Positions 32,529 to 40,731 of a stretch of DNA of 47,944 nt are shown here, piece by piece (position 1 is the stretch's first letter; each line of letters opens with the position of its first letter). The DNA lies in the NCBI GenBank assembly GCA_012735145.1, contig JAAYIA010000041.1:1-47944 (forward strand). The letters run 5' to 3'. Below the pieces are notes generated by a model. The model did no database searches and was not told the origin of the DNA. It worked only from the letters and a program-made list of their open reading frames with translations. Origin of the DNA: Clostridiales bacterium. GTDB taxonomy: Bacteria > Bacillota > Clostridia > Peptostreptococcales > Anaerovoracaceae. Both the position numbers and the translations under genes were made by a program.

Positions 32529-33710
32529 CTATTCAAAATACTTGGTCGGTACAGTTCCCGGTTCAAGTCCCGGGAAAATGCTTATCCTATCATTTGCTGC
32601 GACAGCAATTTCGCCGAAGTCCTGAAGCTTTTCTTTTCCTTGAAGCACTCTCAGTGCTCCGGCAGCCAAAGCTTCCATCTCATATTCTCCACCCATTACC
32701 TCTACAGGAGCTATAAATGATACCTTATCTGTTATATATTCTGTAATGAATTTAGAGTACGAAAGTCCTCCCGTCAGAATAATGCGATCAACCTTTCCGC
32801 TAACTACAGTTGCAAGTGTACCTATATCCTTTGCAACGTTAAATGCGAGAGCCTCATATACTAGTTTTGCATACTCATCGCCGTTTGCAATCATACCCTC
32901 CACTTCAAGCGCATCCTTAGTGCCCAGATGAGCACTCATGCCCCCGTCTCCGTGTGCTTTTTTTGTCATTTCTTTGTGTGAATACTTTCCTGAATAGCAT
33001 AGATTAATCAGCTCTTTAGCACCTATTCGTCCACACCTTTCGCATGAGAAATTTCCTTCATCATCATTCACGCTATCAATATTTATACCGTCCTTATACA
33101 AACGGATTGAGCTTCCGCCTCCGAGATGAGCTACGATAAATGTGCATTCTTCGAATGATTTGCCCAGTTTTTCTTCAGCACACTTTATAGCCATTGCACG
33201 AGTGTTCAAGGTATGTCCAACCGTGAAATGCGGGAGTTCAGGCATTCCACTGACTCTTGCAAGTGGCATCTTTTCATCTGTACCTATCGCATCATATATA
33301 CATGCAGGTATGCCCAGTTCTTTGTGTAATTTAAAAGCAATCATGCTGCCAAAAATCGATGCATGTTTCGCATGGTCTTCGGGTCTTGTGAGATAGTCTA
33401 TCATCGCTTGATCAATAGCAATAGCTCCATGCGGACACGGCAAAATATTGCCTCCCCTTGATACTATAGCTGTAAGACTCGAAACAGAAATACCGTTTTC
33501 GTTTAGTGAGTTTAAAACCTTTTCTTCTCTAAACCCATACTGTTCTAACACATCATCAAAATGACCGAGCTCTTCCTTAGAGTGTCTTATTGTATCCTTG
33601 AATACTTCACAGCCATCATCGTAAACAGCGATTTTGCTTGACGTCGAGCCAAGATTCATAACCAGAATCCTCTCCTCGTACTTTTTGTTGTCTTTATTTA
33701 ATTCGGCCAT
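32529..33710 (-). CDS. buk: Butyrate kinase
   Basis: 393 residues of the acetate/butyrate kinase (ASKHA) family. It interconverts butyryl phosphate plus ADP with butyrate plus ATP. Motifs are LVMNLGSTSSKIAVYD, AIVSRGGNILPCPHGA, HAKHASIFGSMIA, FIVAHLGGGSSIRLY and the C-terminal PVEVMGGEYEMEALAAGALRVL. The PGEFEM-type segment (here GGEYEM) and length favour butyrate over acetate kinase. Branched-chain acids are possible substrates too. AGGAGG sits 6 bases before the ATG at 33710. No phosphotransbutyrylase gene is in the window. It follows panF by about 100 bp on the same strand. Confidence 0.88.
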   Translation of the reverse strand: MAELNKDNKKYEERILVMNLGSTSSKIAVYDDGCEVFKDTIRHSKEELGHFDDVLEQYGFREEKVLNSLNENGISVSSLTAIVSRGGNILPCPHGAIAIDQAMIDYLTRPEDHAKHASIFGSMIAFKLHKELGIPACIYDAIGTDEKMPLARVSGMPELPHFTVGHTLNTRAMAIKCAEEKLGKSFEECTFIVAHLGGGSSIRLYKDGINIDSVNDDEGNFSCERCGRIGAKELINLCYSGKYSHKEMTKKAHGDGGMSAHLGTKDALEVEGMIANGDEYAKLVYEALAFNVAKDIGTLATVVSGKVDRIILTGGLSYSKFITEYITDKVSFIAPVEVMGGEYEMEALAAGALRVLQGKEKLQDFGEIAVAANDRISIFPGLEPGTVPTKYFE

Positions 33711-33812
33711 ATCTACCTCCTGCGTTGTTATATACCAGTTGCTCAAATATATTATTATGAAACTACTATCCCGTCAAGTCTCCCTATCGGGGTACGTTTT
33801 ACGAACTACCAG

Positions 33813-35300
33813 TTAGAAGCACTTATCCAATATATCTTTATCAAGACCATTCTTACATGTTGTTTGTCCTACTGCAAAATATAAAATCCCTCCTGCAATC
33901 AGACCCCATACAACACTATTAATTCCTGCCACACTCACATAGTAGTGACAGAATATATATACTACAGTTGCGCCAATTGAGCTTGCCAAGGCAGCCTTGC
34001 CATTTCCTTTTTTCCAAAACAATCCTCCAACTATAGGCCAGAAGAATGTACATTCCAATCCGCCAAAGGCAAACAGGTTGATGAAAAATATTATGTCCGG
34101 AGGATTTAATGTAAGAACAATAACAAGACCTCCAATTAAGATTGTGAGTATTGAACTATATTTTTGTACATTCTTATTATATTTCTGAATCTTGATATTA
34201 TCATCTTTGACAATATAATTACGCCATAAATCTTTAATTATTGCTGCACTCGACATCAACAATATTGAATCCACAGTTGACATTACAGCAGCCATAGGGG
34301 CGGCAAGAAACACTCCTGCAACGCCTACCGGCATTATCTTCTGCACAACATATGGAATAAAGTAGTCCGAGGTCGGCAAATCCGTCGGATCTACTAACGC
34401 TCCTGCCCATGCTCCGGCAAGGTGCATTCCTACCAAAATAAAACTACTTGTAATCGCTCCTATTATCATCGCATTATGAAGGCTTTTGGTATCTCTGAAT
34501 CCCATTCCACGCACAGCTGTCTGTGGTAGTCCCAATGTCCCGAATCCTACAAGAACCCAGTAACTCAAAAGCGCTCCCGGTGCATACACAGAAAACAGAT
34601 TATCATACGCATTAGGCAGATTTGCCTGTAAACCTGCATCTATACCGGCTAAACCTCCCCCTGCACGTAGAACAAAGAAAATTAAAAGAAATGTTCCAAT
34701 GCACATTACGATTCCTTGAATAGCATCCGTTATCGCTACGGCAGCAAACCCTCCGAATGCAGTATAAATAATTACAACTGCTCCAAAAATAAGAAGAGAG
34801 CTGACGTGATTGAGCCCGGTAATAGAGGCAATAAGCGTAGCTCCTCCCGTAAACTGTCCTATCATCTGTGCAATAAAAAACGCGACCATTGATAAACTTG
34901 TTATTATTACAAGTGCGTCATTTTTGTACCTTGCTTTAAGATAACCTGCTATTGTAACAGACCCTGTACGCCTCGATATCAGTGCCATTTTGTTGCCAAG
35001 GACACCGAGCACAAGAAATGTAACCGGCACTTGTACTGCTGCAACCCAGACCTGTGCATATCCGTATGTGAGGCCTGCTGCTCCCGGTCCTGATATAAAT
35101 GAACTAGCCGATATGTATGTTGCCATCGTAGTCATAGCTAGAACAAAACCTCCGAGCGAGCGTCCACCTATAAAATATATTTTTTCTCCCGATAGATTAC
35201 TCTTTGCCTTCTCCCTTTGTCCATAGAAAATACCTATCAGCATATTCAATGCGAGATATCCGATGAAGGTGCTCAAGATAATGATTTGATTTTTTCCCAT
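33813..35300 (-). CDS. panF: Sodium/pantothenate symporter
   Basis: 495 residues of the sodium:solute symporter (SSS) family with about 13 helices. It carries pantothenate into the cell with Na+. The SSS patterns are visible in GGRSLGGFVLAMTTMATYISASSFISGPGAAG and YTAFGGFAAVAITDAIQG (short parts). The assignment to PanF rests on similarity and on the yhdT gene directly upstream, the usual partner. ATG at 35300 overlaps the yhdT stop (TGATG). A GTG one codon earlier is also possible. Confidence 0.9.
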   Translation of the reverse strand: MGKNQIIILSTFIGYLALNMLIGIFYGQREKAKSNLSGEKIYFIGGRSLGGFVLAMTTMATYISASSFISGPGAAGLTYGYAQVWVAAVQVPVTFLVLGVLGNKMALISRRTGSVTIAGYLKARYKNDALVIITSLSMVAFFIAQMIGQFTGGATLIASITGLNHVSSLLIFGAVVIIYTAFGGFAAVAITDAIQGIVMCIGTFLLIFFVLRAGGGLAGIDAGLQANLPNAYDNLFSVYAPGALLSYWVLVGFGTLGLPQTAVRGMGFRDTKSLHNAMIIGAITSSFILVGMHLAGAWAGALVDPTDLPTSDYFIPYVVQKIMPVGVAGVFLAAPMAAVMSTVDSILLMSSAAIIKDLWRNYIVKDDNIKIQKYNKNVQKYSSILTILIGGLVIVLTLNPPDIIFFINLFAFGGLECTFFWPIVGGLFWKKGNGKAALASSIGATVVYIFCHYYVSVAGINSVVWGLIAGGILYFAVGQTTCKNGLDKDILDKCF

Positions 35301-35563
35301 CACTCATCCTCCTCTTCATCATCATATTCAAAATCAATAAATACAAATTTAAGCAGATATACTACGCCTGCCAAAGCAAGAATAATAGTTCCTAGTACCG
35401 AAACACTAAACCATGCAGGCATTCCGAGAAAATAAAGATTCTTACCACTAAGCAAAAATGCTGTTGATATATGCCATATACAGCAAATAAGCGTAACGAT
35501 TAGAGTTCCTTTGATCTCGCGTGTGCACTGCTCATGTTTCTCCTGTCGAGATAATTTTTTCAT
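35300..35563 (-). CDS. yhdT: YhdT family membrane protein
   Basis: 87 residues. It has two membrane helices (about 21-40 and 52-73) and a strongly acidic C-terminus (DFEYDDEEEDE). YhdT proteins are nearly always encoded beside PanF and may assist it. Their exact role is unknown. ATG at 35563 follows AGGAGA by 7 bases, so it is preferred to the ATG 6 codons upstream. The stop overlaps the panF start by one base. Confidence 0.88.
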   Translation of the reverse strand: MKKLSRQEKHEQCTREIKGTLIVTLICCIWHISTAFLLSGKNLYFLGMPAWFSVSVLGTIILALAGVVYLLKFVFIDFEYDDEEEDE

Positions 35564-35604
35564 TGCGAGTCTCCTGTTCATTGATGTCAGGCTCCGATTT
35601 ATCG

Positions 35605-35649
35605 GATACCTGCAAATTGTATTATATATAATACTCAGGTATCACACAA
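35605..35649 (-). promoter_or_regulatory. Promoter of yhdT-panF(-buk) with a perfect operator palindrome
   Basis: Minus-strand -35 TTGTGT (35644-35649), 17-bp spacer, -10 TATAAT (35621-35626). Perfect 8-bp inverted arms GATACCTG/CAGGTATC (35605-35612, 35636-35643) enclose the -10, and an inner palindrome GTATTATATATAATAC lies between them. It could be a repressor operator or a 5' hairpin. The regulator is unknown. Confidence 0.65.
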
Positions 35650-35709
35650 TACAGAAACGGGAATGGCATGATAACAACATCCGAACCACATAAGTCATTT
35701 AACAAATAT

Positions 35710-35744
35710 AAAAAAGTGGTTTCTGCAACAAGCAAAAGCCACTT
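35710..35744 (-). terminator. Terminator after the 36-kb orphan gene
   Basis: Minus-strand hairpin with outer stem AAGTGG/CCACTT and inner stem TTTTGC/GCAGAA (one G-T pair), followed by TTTTTTATA. It lies just past the stop at 35760. Confidence 0.75.
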
Positions 35745-35759
35745 CTATATAATAATGAT

Positions 35760-36263
35760 CTACTTTTTATTCCGAAAAAATCTTCCTATAAAATTACCTG
35801 CCGTCTCAACATCCTCTATCTTCCTTGTTATTTCCTGATATTCATCATAAATACCAGCTTCTTCCATTACTTCTCTTTCTGCTGTCCTCGCCTTACTGTC
35901 TAGTTCCATAGCAAGTGATTCGGCCGCATCCATAGCTGCATGTCCTGCAATTTTGGCCGCTATCTTCATCGGATCATTTGTTCCATACGCAAGTTCAGCC
36001 GCCAGAGCCTTAGACTGGATCTTTTCTTCATCTGTCATCGGTCTTGCACGAGGTGTAAGCTTCTGAAAAATATCATTGTATTCATCTTGCAGCTCTACTG
36101 CAAAAAGTCTCTCAAATTCCTCCGCATCTTTTGCTTTGTCTCCCAGAGTCTTAATCTTTGCAATAAGTGAATCCATCTCTGAACCAACATCGCTTTGTAC
36201 TTCAAAATAGTCCGTGAATACTTTTATTTTGGCTTCTATACTCGATTTTACCTGTGAATTCAT
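35760..36263 (-). CDS. Uncharacterised helical protein (orphan)
   Basis: 167 residues, almost entirely helical and highly charged, with no signal or membrane segment. It shows heptad-like runs (SEMDSLIAKIKTLGDKAKDAEEFERLF, and AKIAGHAAMDAAESLAMELDSKART in parts), so coiled-coil is likely. I do not recognise a family. AAGGAGG precedes the start by 6 bases and a promoter candidate lies upstream, so it looks like a genuine single-gene transcript with its own terminator. Confidence 0.7.
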   Translation of the reverse strand: MNSQVKSSIEAKIKVFTDYFEVQSDVGSEMDSLIAKIKTLGDKAKDAEEFERLFAVELQDEYNDIFQKLTPRARPMTDEEKIQSKALAAELAYGTNDPMKIAAKIAGHAAMDAAESLAMELDSKARTAEREVMEEAGIYDEYQEITRKIEDVETAGNFIGRFFRNKK

Positions 36264-36297
36264 ACTCTTCCTCCTTATCAGAAACGTTAGAAATAAC

Positions 36298-36327
36298 TAT
36301 AAATGCAATTACCACAGAGCAACAACC
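36298..36327 (-). promoter_or_regulatory. Candidate promoter of the 36-kb orphan gene
   Basis: Minus-strand -35 TTGTTG (36322-36327), 18-bp spacer, -10 TATAGT (36298-36303), about 35 bp before the start codon. Confidence 0.45.
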
Positions 36328-36407
36328 TTAGAGTTTTTTAAAAGCGTTCACACTATCCTTCTCCCCTATCAAAACTGATAGCACTTTAGCAATCAATTAG
36401 TAATATA

Positions 36408-37709
36408 TTATTTATCGCCTATTGTTAAATTTGGGTTAATACCCAGTATCTTCCTGATTGACTTCATTGCCGGACGATTTGAGGCTTCGGTCAACTTCAG
36501 CATTTCAGATTCCAATGTCGATACTCTGCAGCCACCGCTTCTGAGAACGTCAGCTGCCATCCGATGTTCATGCGGAGAGGTCGAAGCACAGCAATCTTCA
36601 ATTATTGTTACCTCATAGCCCCTTCTCACAGCTTCTTCTGCTGTTTGAAGAATACTTGTATGCGTTTCTGTTCCCGCCATTATGATTTTTCTTGAATTTG
36701 AAACCGACATAATTCTATCGAAATCAGATGAACTCCATATATTAAAGACATCTTTGACAACAATTTCAGATCTATCTAAATTGTTTGTTATTCCATCAAG
36801 GGTATGTCCCCATCCGTACCCTTCAACTACGATGGCCGGAATATCAAGTCTGTTCACGCATTTTGCCAGAGCTATCATATTCTCCCTTAATGTCGCTTCA
36901 CCTTCCATGCTTTTAAGCTTCCTATCCTGAGCATCCACAAAAATAACTATAGTATCGTCAGTCGAAGCTAATCCTTGCAGTTTCATGAGAGAAGCCGGAT
37001 CATTCAAGCTGAAGGATATAGGGGAAATTGCAACATATCCTGAAGTCACCGCATTATAATCATTCAGTATCTGCAAATCGGGTTCATCTCTGTCAACTCT
37101 CATCCTATAAGTTTCATCTCCAAGAACATCAAACGCATATGTCTCTCCATAACCATAGGGGGCCGGACTTACCATCTTCACTCCCTTTACCTTCCATGCA
37201 GGTATATCAGGTGCATTCACACTCAAAACTGTACTGACAGGGATTTCTTTAGATAATTCCATAAGTTGGGAAAGCATACCACACAAATACTCGAAGTGGC
37301 TTGCTTTATGACTTTGCACGGACAAAGCTATCGATCTTATTCCGTTCAAAGAACCTTCTACGGCCGCACTGATTGTTCCGGAATAGTAAGCAGCAGCACC
37401 ACAGTTACCTCCCATGTTAATTCCACTTATTACATAGTCAAATTCCACGCCTTCTTCCGCAAGCTTATATATCGCCCATTTTACACAATCTGTCGGAGTT
37501 CCCTCAACCGCATAGGCTTTCTTAACACCTCGTATCTTGACCTCTTCAACTGTCATTTCTCTAAGAAAAGTAATACTCTGACCCTTGGCGCTCTGCTGCC
37601 GAGCGGGCGCAACTACATATACTTCTGCAAACTCCACAAGGGCTTCTGTAAGAGTCCTTATTCCGTCTGCGTTAATACCATCATCGTTTGTAACCAGTAC
37701 CTTATACAT
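36408..37709 (-). CDS. surE: SurE 5'-nucleotidase fused to an isochorismatase-like domain
   Basis: 433 residues. Residues 1-245 are a SurE nucleotidase: VTNDDGINADG with metal ligands Asp9 and Asp10, Ser40 (PARQQSAKG), GTPTDCVK, and SGINMGGNCG with Asn98. It should dephosphorylate nucleoside 5'/3'-monophosphates. Residues 250-405 match the isochorismatase/cysteine-hydrolase fold (IVIFVDAQD, IIMAGTETHTSILQTAEEAVRRGYEV, IIEDCCAS). The motif ETHVCVLQTA reads ETHTSILQTA, so the catalytic Cys is Ser352. Asp259 and Lys319 appear kept. SurE is usually about 250 residues alone, so this fusion is unusual, and the second domain may be inactive or regulatory. It follows apbE by about 64 bp. Confidence 0.87.
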   Translation of the reverse strand: MYKVLVTNDDGINADGIRTLTEALVEFAEVYVVAPARQQSAKGQSITFLREMTVEEVKIRGVKKAYAVEGTPTDCVKWAIYKLAEEGVEFDYVISGINMGGNCGAAAYYSGTISAAVEGSLNGIRSIALSVQSHKASHFEYLCGMLSQLMELSKEIPVSTVLSVNAPDIPAWKVKGVKMVSPAPYGYGETYAFDVLGDETYRMRVDRDEPDLQILNDYNAVTSGYVAISPISFSLNDPASLMKLQGLASTDDTIVIFVDAQDRKLKSMEGEATLRENMIALAKCVNRLDIPAIVVEGYGWGHTLDGITNNLDRSEIVVKDVFNIWSSSDFDRIMSVSNSRKIIMAGTETHTSILQTAEEAVRRGYEVTIIEDCCASTSPHEHRMAADVLRSGGCRVSTLESEMLKLTEASNRPAMKSIRKILGINPNLTIGDK

Positions 37710-37773
37710 ATTCTTCCTTTCTACCTATATTGTTGACCGATAATCTTATATCCACAATCCCTTTTCAATGCAC

Positions 37774-38790
37774 TTACTTCTCCATATCGACTCCATCTGT
37801 CTGCTTGATTGTTCCGTCAGAGAGAATAAATATAGCATCAATCCCATCCATCTGCCCTATAAACTTCATTCCTTCTTTATAACCTTTGATCAGGCATATT
37901 GTACTCATGGCATCGATATCCATTGAATGTCCTTTTTCCGCTATAAGGGTCACCGATTTAAGATCGGTGTTAACCGGATAGCCTGTCTCCGTACTTAGGA
38001 TGTGATGGTATGTTTTACCATCAGCTGTAAAAGCTCTTTCATATACTCCCGATGTTACTAGAGTTTTGTCTGCAGCTTTAACACTTCCGATAATGTCTTT
38101 CTTATCTTTGACAGGAGCTTCTATGCCTATATTAAACCCTTCAGAGTTCGGCTTACTTCCTATACATATAACATTACCACCCAAATTAACTATTCCGGAT
38201 GTCACGCCTTCTTCTTCAAGAAGCTCCACCATTCTATCTCCTATATAGCCTTTTGCAATTCCCCCTAGATCAATCTTTGCTTTCGGATCTGCCAACCGCA
38301 ACATATTGCCATCAATCATAATATTCTTATAGTCTACATGGCTGACAGCTTCGCTGAGTTTGTCAGCTTCAGGAACAACAGGTTTTTCGCTATGAAAATC
38401 CCATAGGTCTGTGACTCCACCAATCGAGATATCAAATAATCCACCAGAAAGCTCAGAGTACTTAATACCTCCCTTAACTACATCTATCGTGTCTTCGCTT
38501 ACTTCTACCCACTCGCCGCCTGCTTTATTCAACTTACTTATATCGGATGTATCTAATGTTCGACTAAGTTTCTTCTCCAGAGAGGCACATAGATCATAAG
38601 ATTTGTCTATGGCTTCTTGAGCTTCCTTATCTCCTCCCTCGACCATCTCATATATGCTTACCGTACAAGTTGTATCGAGCATATAATTGGTCTTAGTTGT
38701 GGGCTCAACTTCTCGGCTACAGCTCGTCTGTGTTATAATCAGAGCAACCATTATTAAGGTTATTATCCATATATTTTTAATATTTTTCAT
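37774..38790 (-). CDS. apbE: FAD:protein FMN transferase (lipoprotein)
   Basis: 338 residues. ApbE attaches FMN from FAD through a phosphodiester bond to Thr in target proteins such as RnfG and RnfD. The N-terminus is a signal peptide with a lipobox-like QTSC (Cys near 24). Motifs are MLDTTCTVSIYE, DIGGVTDLWDFH-type residues (ISIGGVTDLW), KIDLGGIAKGYIGDRM, GIVNLGGNVICIG and the C-terminal metal/FAD segment MDIDAMSTICLI. ATG at 38790 begins the signal peptide. A TTG ten codons upstream is disfavoured. It diverges from the NusG-II gene by only 21 bp and lies about 5 kb from its likely rnf targets. Confidence 0.92.
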   Translation of the reverse strand: MKNIKNIWIITLIMVALIITQTSCSREVEPTTKTNYMLDTTCTVSIYEMVEGGDKEAQEAIDKSYDLCASLEKKLSRTLDTSDISKLNKAGGEWVEVSEDTIDVVKGGIKYSELSGGLFDISIGGVTDLWDFHSEKPVVPEADKLSEAVSHVDYKNIMIDGNMLRLADPKAKIDLGGIAKGYIGDRMVELLEEEGVTSGIVNLGGNVICIGSKPNSEGFNIGIEAPVKDKKDIIGSVKAADKTLVTSGVYERAFTADGKTYHHILSTETGYPVNTDLKSVTLIAEKGHSMDIDAMSTICLIKGYKEGMKFIGQMDGIDAIFILSDGTIKQTDGVDMEK

Positions 38791-38811
38791 TAAACAAAGG
38801 TTCCTTTCCGA

Positions 38812-39192
38812 ATGAAGCAATATATCAGAAAAGCAGATATTATTCTACTAATAATACTCATTATTATCGGTGTTGCATCCACCATTTTTGTTGTGCAATC
38901 TAAATCAGGTGGAGACACGGTAATAATTGAGTCAAATGGCAAGCTCTACGGCAAGTATTCTCTATATGAGCATCATGAAATAACCGTTGAAGCTCAGGAT
39001 AAAGCACATAGTCACAATGTCGTTATCATTGATAATGGCAAAGTCTTTGTAGCCGAGTCATCCTGCCAGAATCAAGTCTGCGTCCAGCACAGAGCCATCA
39101 GTCGCACAGGAGAAAGCATAATCTGTCTTCCGAATAGACTTGTTGTCCGCATAGAAGGAAAAGGAGGTGGATATGACACAATCACCTCGTAA
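38812..39192 (+). CDS. NusG domain II-containing membrane-anchored protein
   Basis: 126 residues. One N-terminal membrane helix (about 9-28) is followed by an extracellular NusG-domain-II fold (about 35-120). The family patterns are AESSCQNQVCVQHRAIS, with two cysteines that may pair, and GESIICLPNRLVVRIEG. Such proteins commonly sit beside Gx/HepT, ApbE and Rnf genes in Clostridia. Their function is unknown, and a part in flavinylated electron-transfer systems is inferred. AAAGG lies 11 bases before the ATG, within a palindrome shared with the apbE start region. Confidence 0.85.
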   Translation: MKQYIRKADIILLIILIIIGVASTIFVVQSKSGGDTVIIESNGKLYGKYSLYEHHEITVEAQDKAHSHNVVIIDNGKVFVAESSCQNQVCVQHRAISRTGESIICLPNRLVVRIEGKGGGYDTITS

Positions 39193-39688
39193 ACACTCCA
39201 CTGCACAGTGGATCGCAAGAGTCGCCATTATGACTTCTCTCGCACTTATCTTCTCATATGTTGAATCAATTATACCATATAATCCGGGGATTCCCGGTAT
39301 CAAACTTGGAATAGCAAACGCTGTTACCATCATAGCACTATACACATTCGGATCTAAAGACGCTTTCACTGTAAACGTTATAAGAATAATTCTTGCAGGT
39401 CTTCTTTTCAACGGGATATTCGGTATGCTTTATTCTCTTGCCGGTTCCATGCTCAGCTTGGCCGGCATGATTATCCTCAAAAAAACCAAGCTGTTTTCAA
39501 TTATTGGCGTGAGTATGGCAGGAGGGGTTCTTCATAACTTAGGACAGTTGCTTATTGCAGCTGCCCTGATTGAGGATATAAGAATTTTCTTCTACTTCCC
39601 CGTCCTACTATTCAGCGGAATAGCAGCCGGAATAGCCATAGGAATTGTAGCTACGTTGATAATGAGAGTAGCAAAGCAAGCGATTTGA
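39173..39688 (+). CDS. Gx transporter family membrane protein (HepT/heptaprenyl diphosphate synthase component I-like)
   Basis: 171 residues with about five membrane helices. The motif PGIPGIKLGIANAVTIIALY, with ECF-S-like topology, marks the Gx family (Hpre_diP_synt_I). Older databases call it heptaprenyl diphosphate synthase component I. A small-molecule transport role is thought more likely but is unproven. ATG at 39173 follows AAAGGAGGTGG by a few bases. The start overlaps the NusG-II gene by 20 bp, so the two are co-translated. Confidence 0.87.
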   Translation: MTQSPRKHSTAQWIARVAIMTSLALIFSYVESIIPYNPGIPGIKLGIANAVTIIALYTFGSKDAFTVNVIRIILAGLLFNGIFGMLYSLAGSMLSLAGMIILKKTKLFSIIGVSMAGGVLHNLGQLLIAAALIEDIRIFFYFPVLLFSGIAAGIAIGIVATLIMRVAKQAI

Positions 39689-39752
39689 TTATCTTTAATC
39701 AACACCTCTGTCCTCTTACACTTTTTATCAAAAGCCGTAATATCTTCGTCAT

Positions 39753-39780
39753 AAAAGAGGCGTTTGTTAACGCCTCTTTT
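39753..39780. terminator. Bidirectional terminator between the Gx gene and rnfB
   Basis: Perfect 12-bp stem AAAAGAGGCGTT/AACGCCTCTTTT with a TGTT loop, between convergent genes. A and T runs on both sides. Confidence 0.9.
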
Positions 39781-39810
39781 ATCATTATTGTCTTATTATT
39801 CAGTTCATGA

Positions 39811-40719
39811 TTACTGCTGTGCTGCTGCTTTTTTTGCCGCTTTCTTTGCCTTGAGCTCCTCTATCTGCTCCGGTGTCAGTTTTGGTGAAGCCGGCTTATT
39901 CTCAGTCTTCTTCTTAGGCTTGAGTTTGCGGAAGCTATTGATAGCTCCTGTAGGACACTCATATACGCAAAGTCCACAAGATGTACATTTAGAGTAGTCG
40001 ATTCTTGCCAAATTATCCTCGACGTGAATAGCGTCGAAATTACATACCTTGACACACTTCATACATCCGATGCAAGCATTATCACAATTCTTGCGAGCAA
40101 CAGCTCCTTTATCTGTGGATGAGCACAGAACATGAACTTTACTCTTAACAGGCACGAGCTTGATTATGCTCTGAGGACACGTCTTTACACACATACCACA
40201 TGCTGTGCAATTTTCCCTGTTAACAACAGCGACGCCGTCAATAATTCCTATAGCATCAAATTCGCATACATTCACACAATCTCCAAGACCGATACATCCA
40301 AACATACAGGCATTAGGTGATGTGAACCATCCTTTTGCACCCTTGCACGATTGAAATCCCTGCCACTCGTGATTTTTTCTTGTTTTATCACATACTCCGT
40401 TACAGAGAACTTGTGCAACTTCAGGTTCGATACTTCCTACAGATTTTCCGAGAAGTTCCGCAATCGCCTCTGCTGCTGCAGCTCCTCCCGGAGAGCAAAG
40501 CGTACAAGGGACAGATTCATCTGCCACCAAATTAGCCGCATAGTCATCGCAGCCTGCGAATCCGCATCCACCGCAATTAGCTCCCGGCAAGCACTCTCTT
40601 ACTTGAGTAACCCTTTCGTCTACTGCAACATGGAAAACCTTGGATGCTATTACAAGCAGTCCCGCACAGATGAGCCCAATAACCGAAATCAGTATTACCG
40701 GTGTTATAATATTAGTCAT
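39811..40719 (-). CDS. rnfB: Rnf complex subunit RnfB
   Basis: 302 residues. The ferredoxin-facing iron-sulphur subunit of the ferredoxin:NAD+ oxidoreductase (Rnf). One N-terminal membrane helix (about 5-25) comes first. A 4Fe-4S-type motif follows with Cys43, 49, 52 and 57 (CLPGANCGGCGFAGC). Then come two pairs of ferredoxin clusters (Cys 138-152 and 171-181; Cys 212-226 and 245-255). The C-terminus is a Lys/Ala-rich tail (EELKAKKAAKKAAAQQ). The long form with extra clusters is typical of Clostridia. Last gene of rnfCDGEAB. Confidence 0.95.
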   Translation of the reverse strand: MTNIITPVILISVIGLICAGLLVIASKVFHVAVDERVTQVRECLPGANCGGCGFAGCDDYAANLVADESVPCTLCSPGGAAAAEAIAELLGKSVGSIEPEVAQVLCNGVCDKTRKNHEWQGFQSCKGAKGWFTSPNACMFGCIGLGDCVNVCEFDAIGIIDGVAVVNRENCTACGMCVKTCPQSIIKLVPVKSKVHVLCSSTDKGAVARKNCDNACIGCMKCVKVCNFDAIHVEDNLARIDYSKCTSCGLCVYECPTGAINSFRKLKPKKKTENKPASPKLTPEQIEELKAKKAAKKAAAQQ

Positions 40720-40731
40720 TATCGCACCTCC

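Noticed and set aside
32557-32574. tRNA T-arm-like sequence (CCCGGTTCAAGTCCCGGG) on the plus strand
   Set aside because: It lies within the 3' end of the butyrate kinase coding sequence, and no D arm, anticodon arm or acceptor stem can be built around it.
36366-36381. Short hairpin CTATCA/TGATAG downstream of the SurE-fusion gene
   Set aside because: It has only a 6-bp AT-rich stem without a T tail, so it is too weak to call a terminator.
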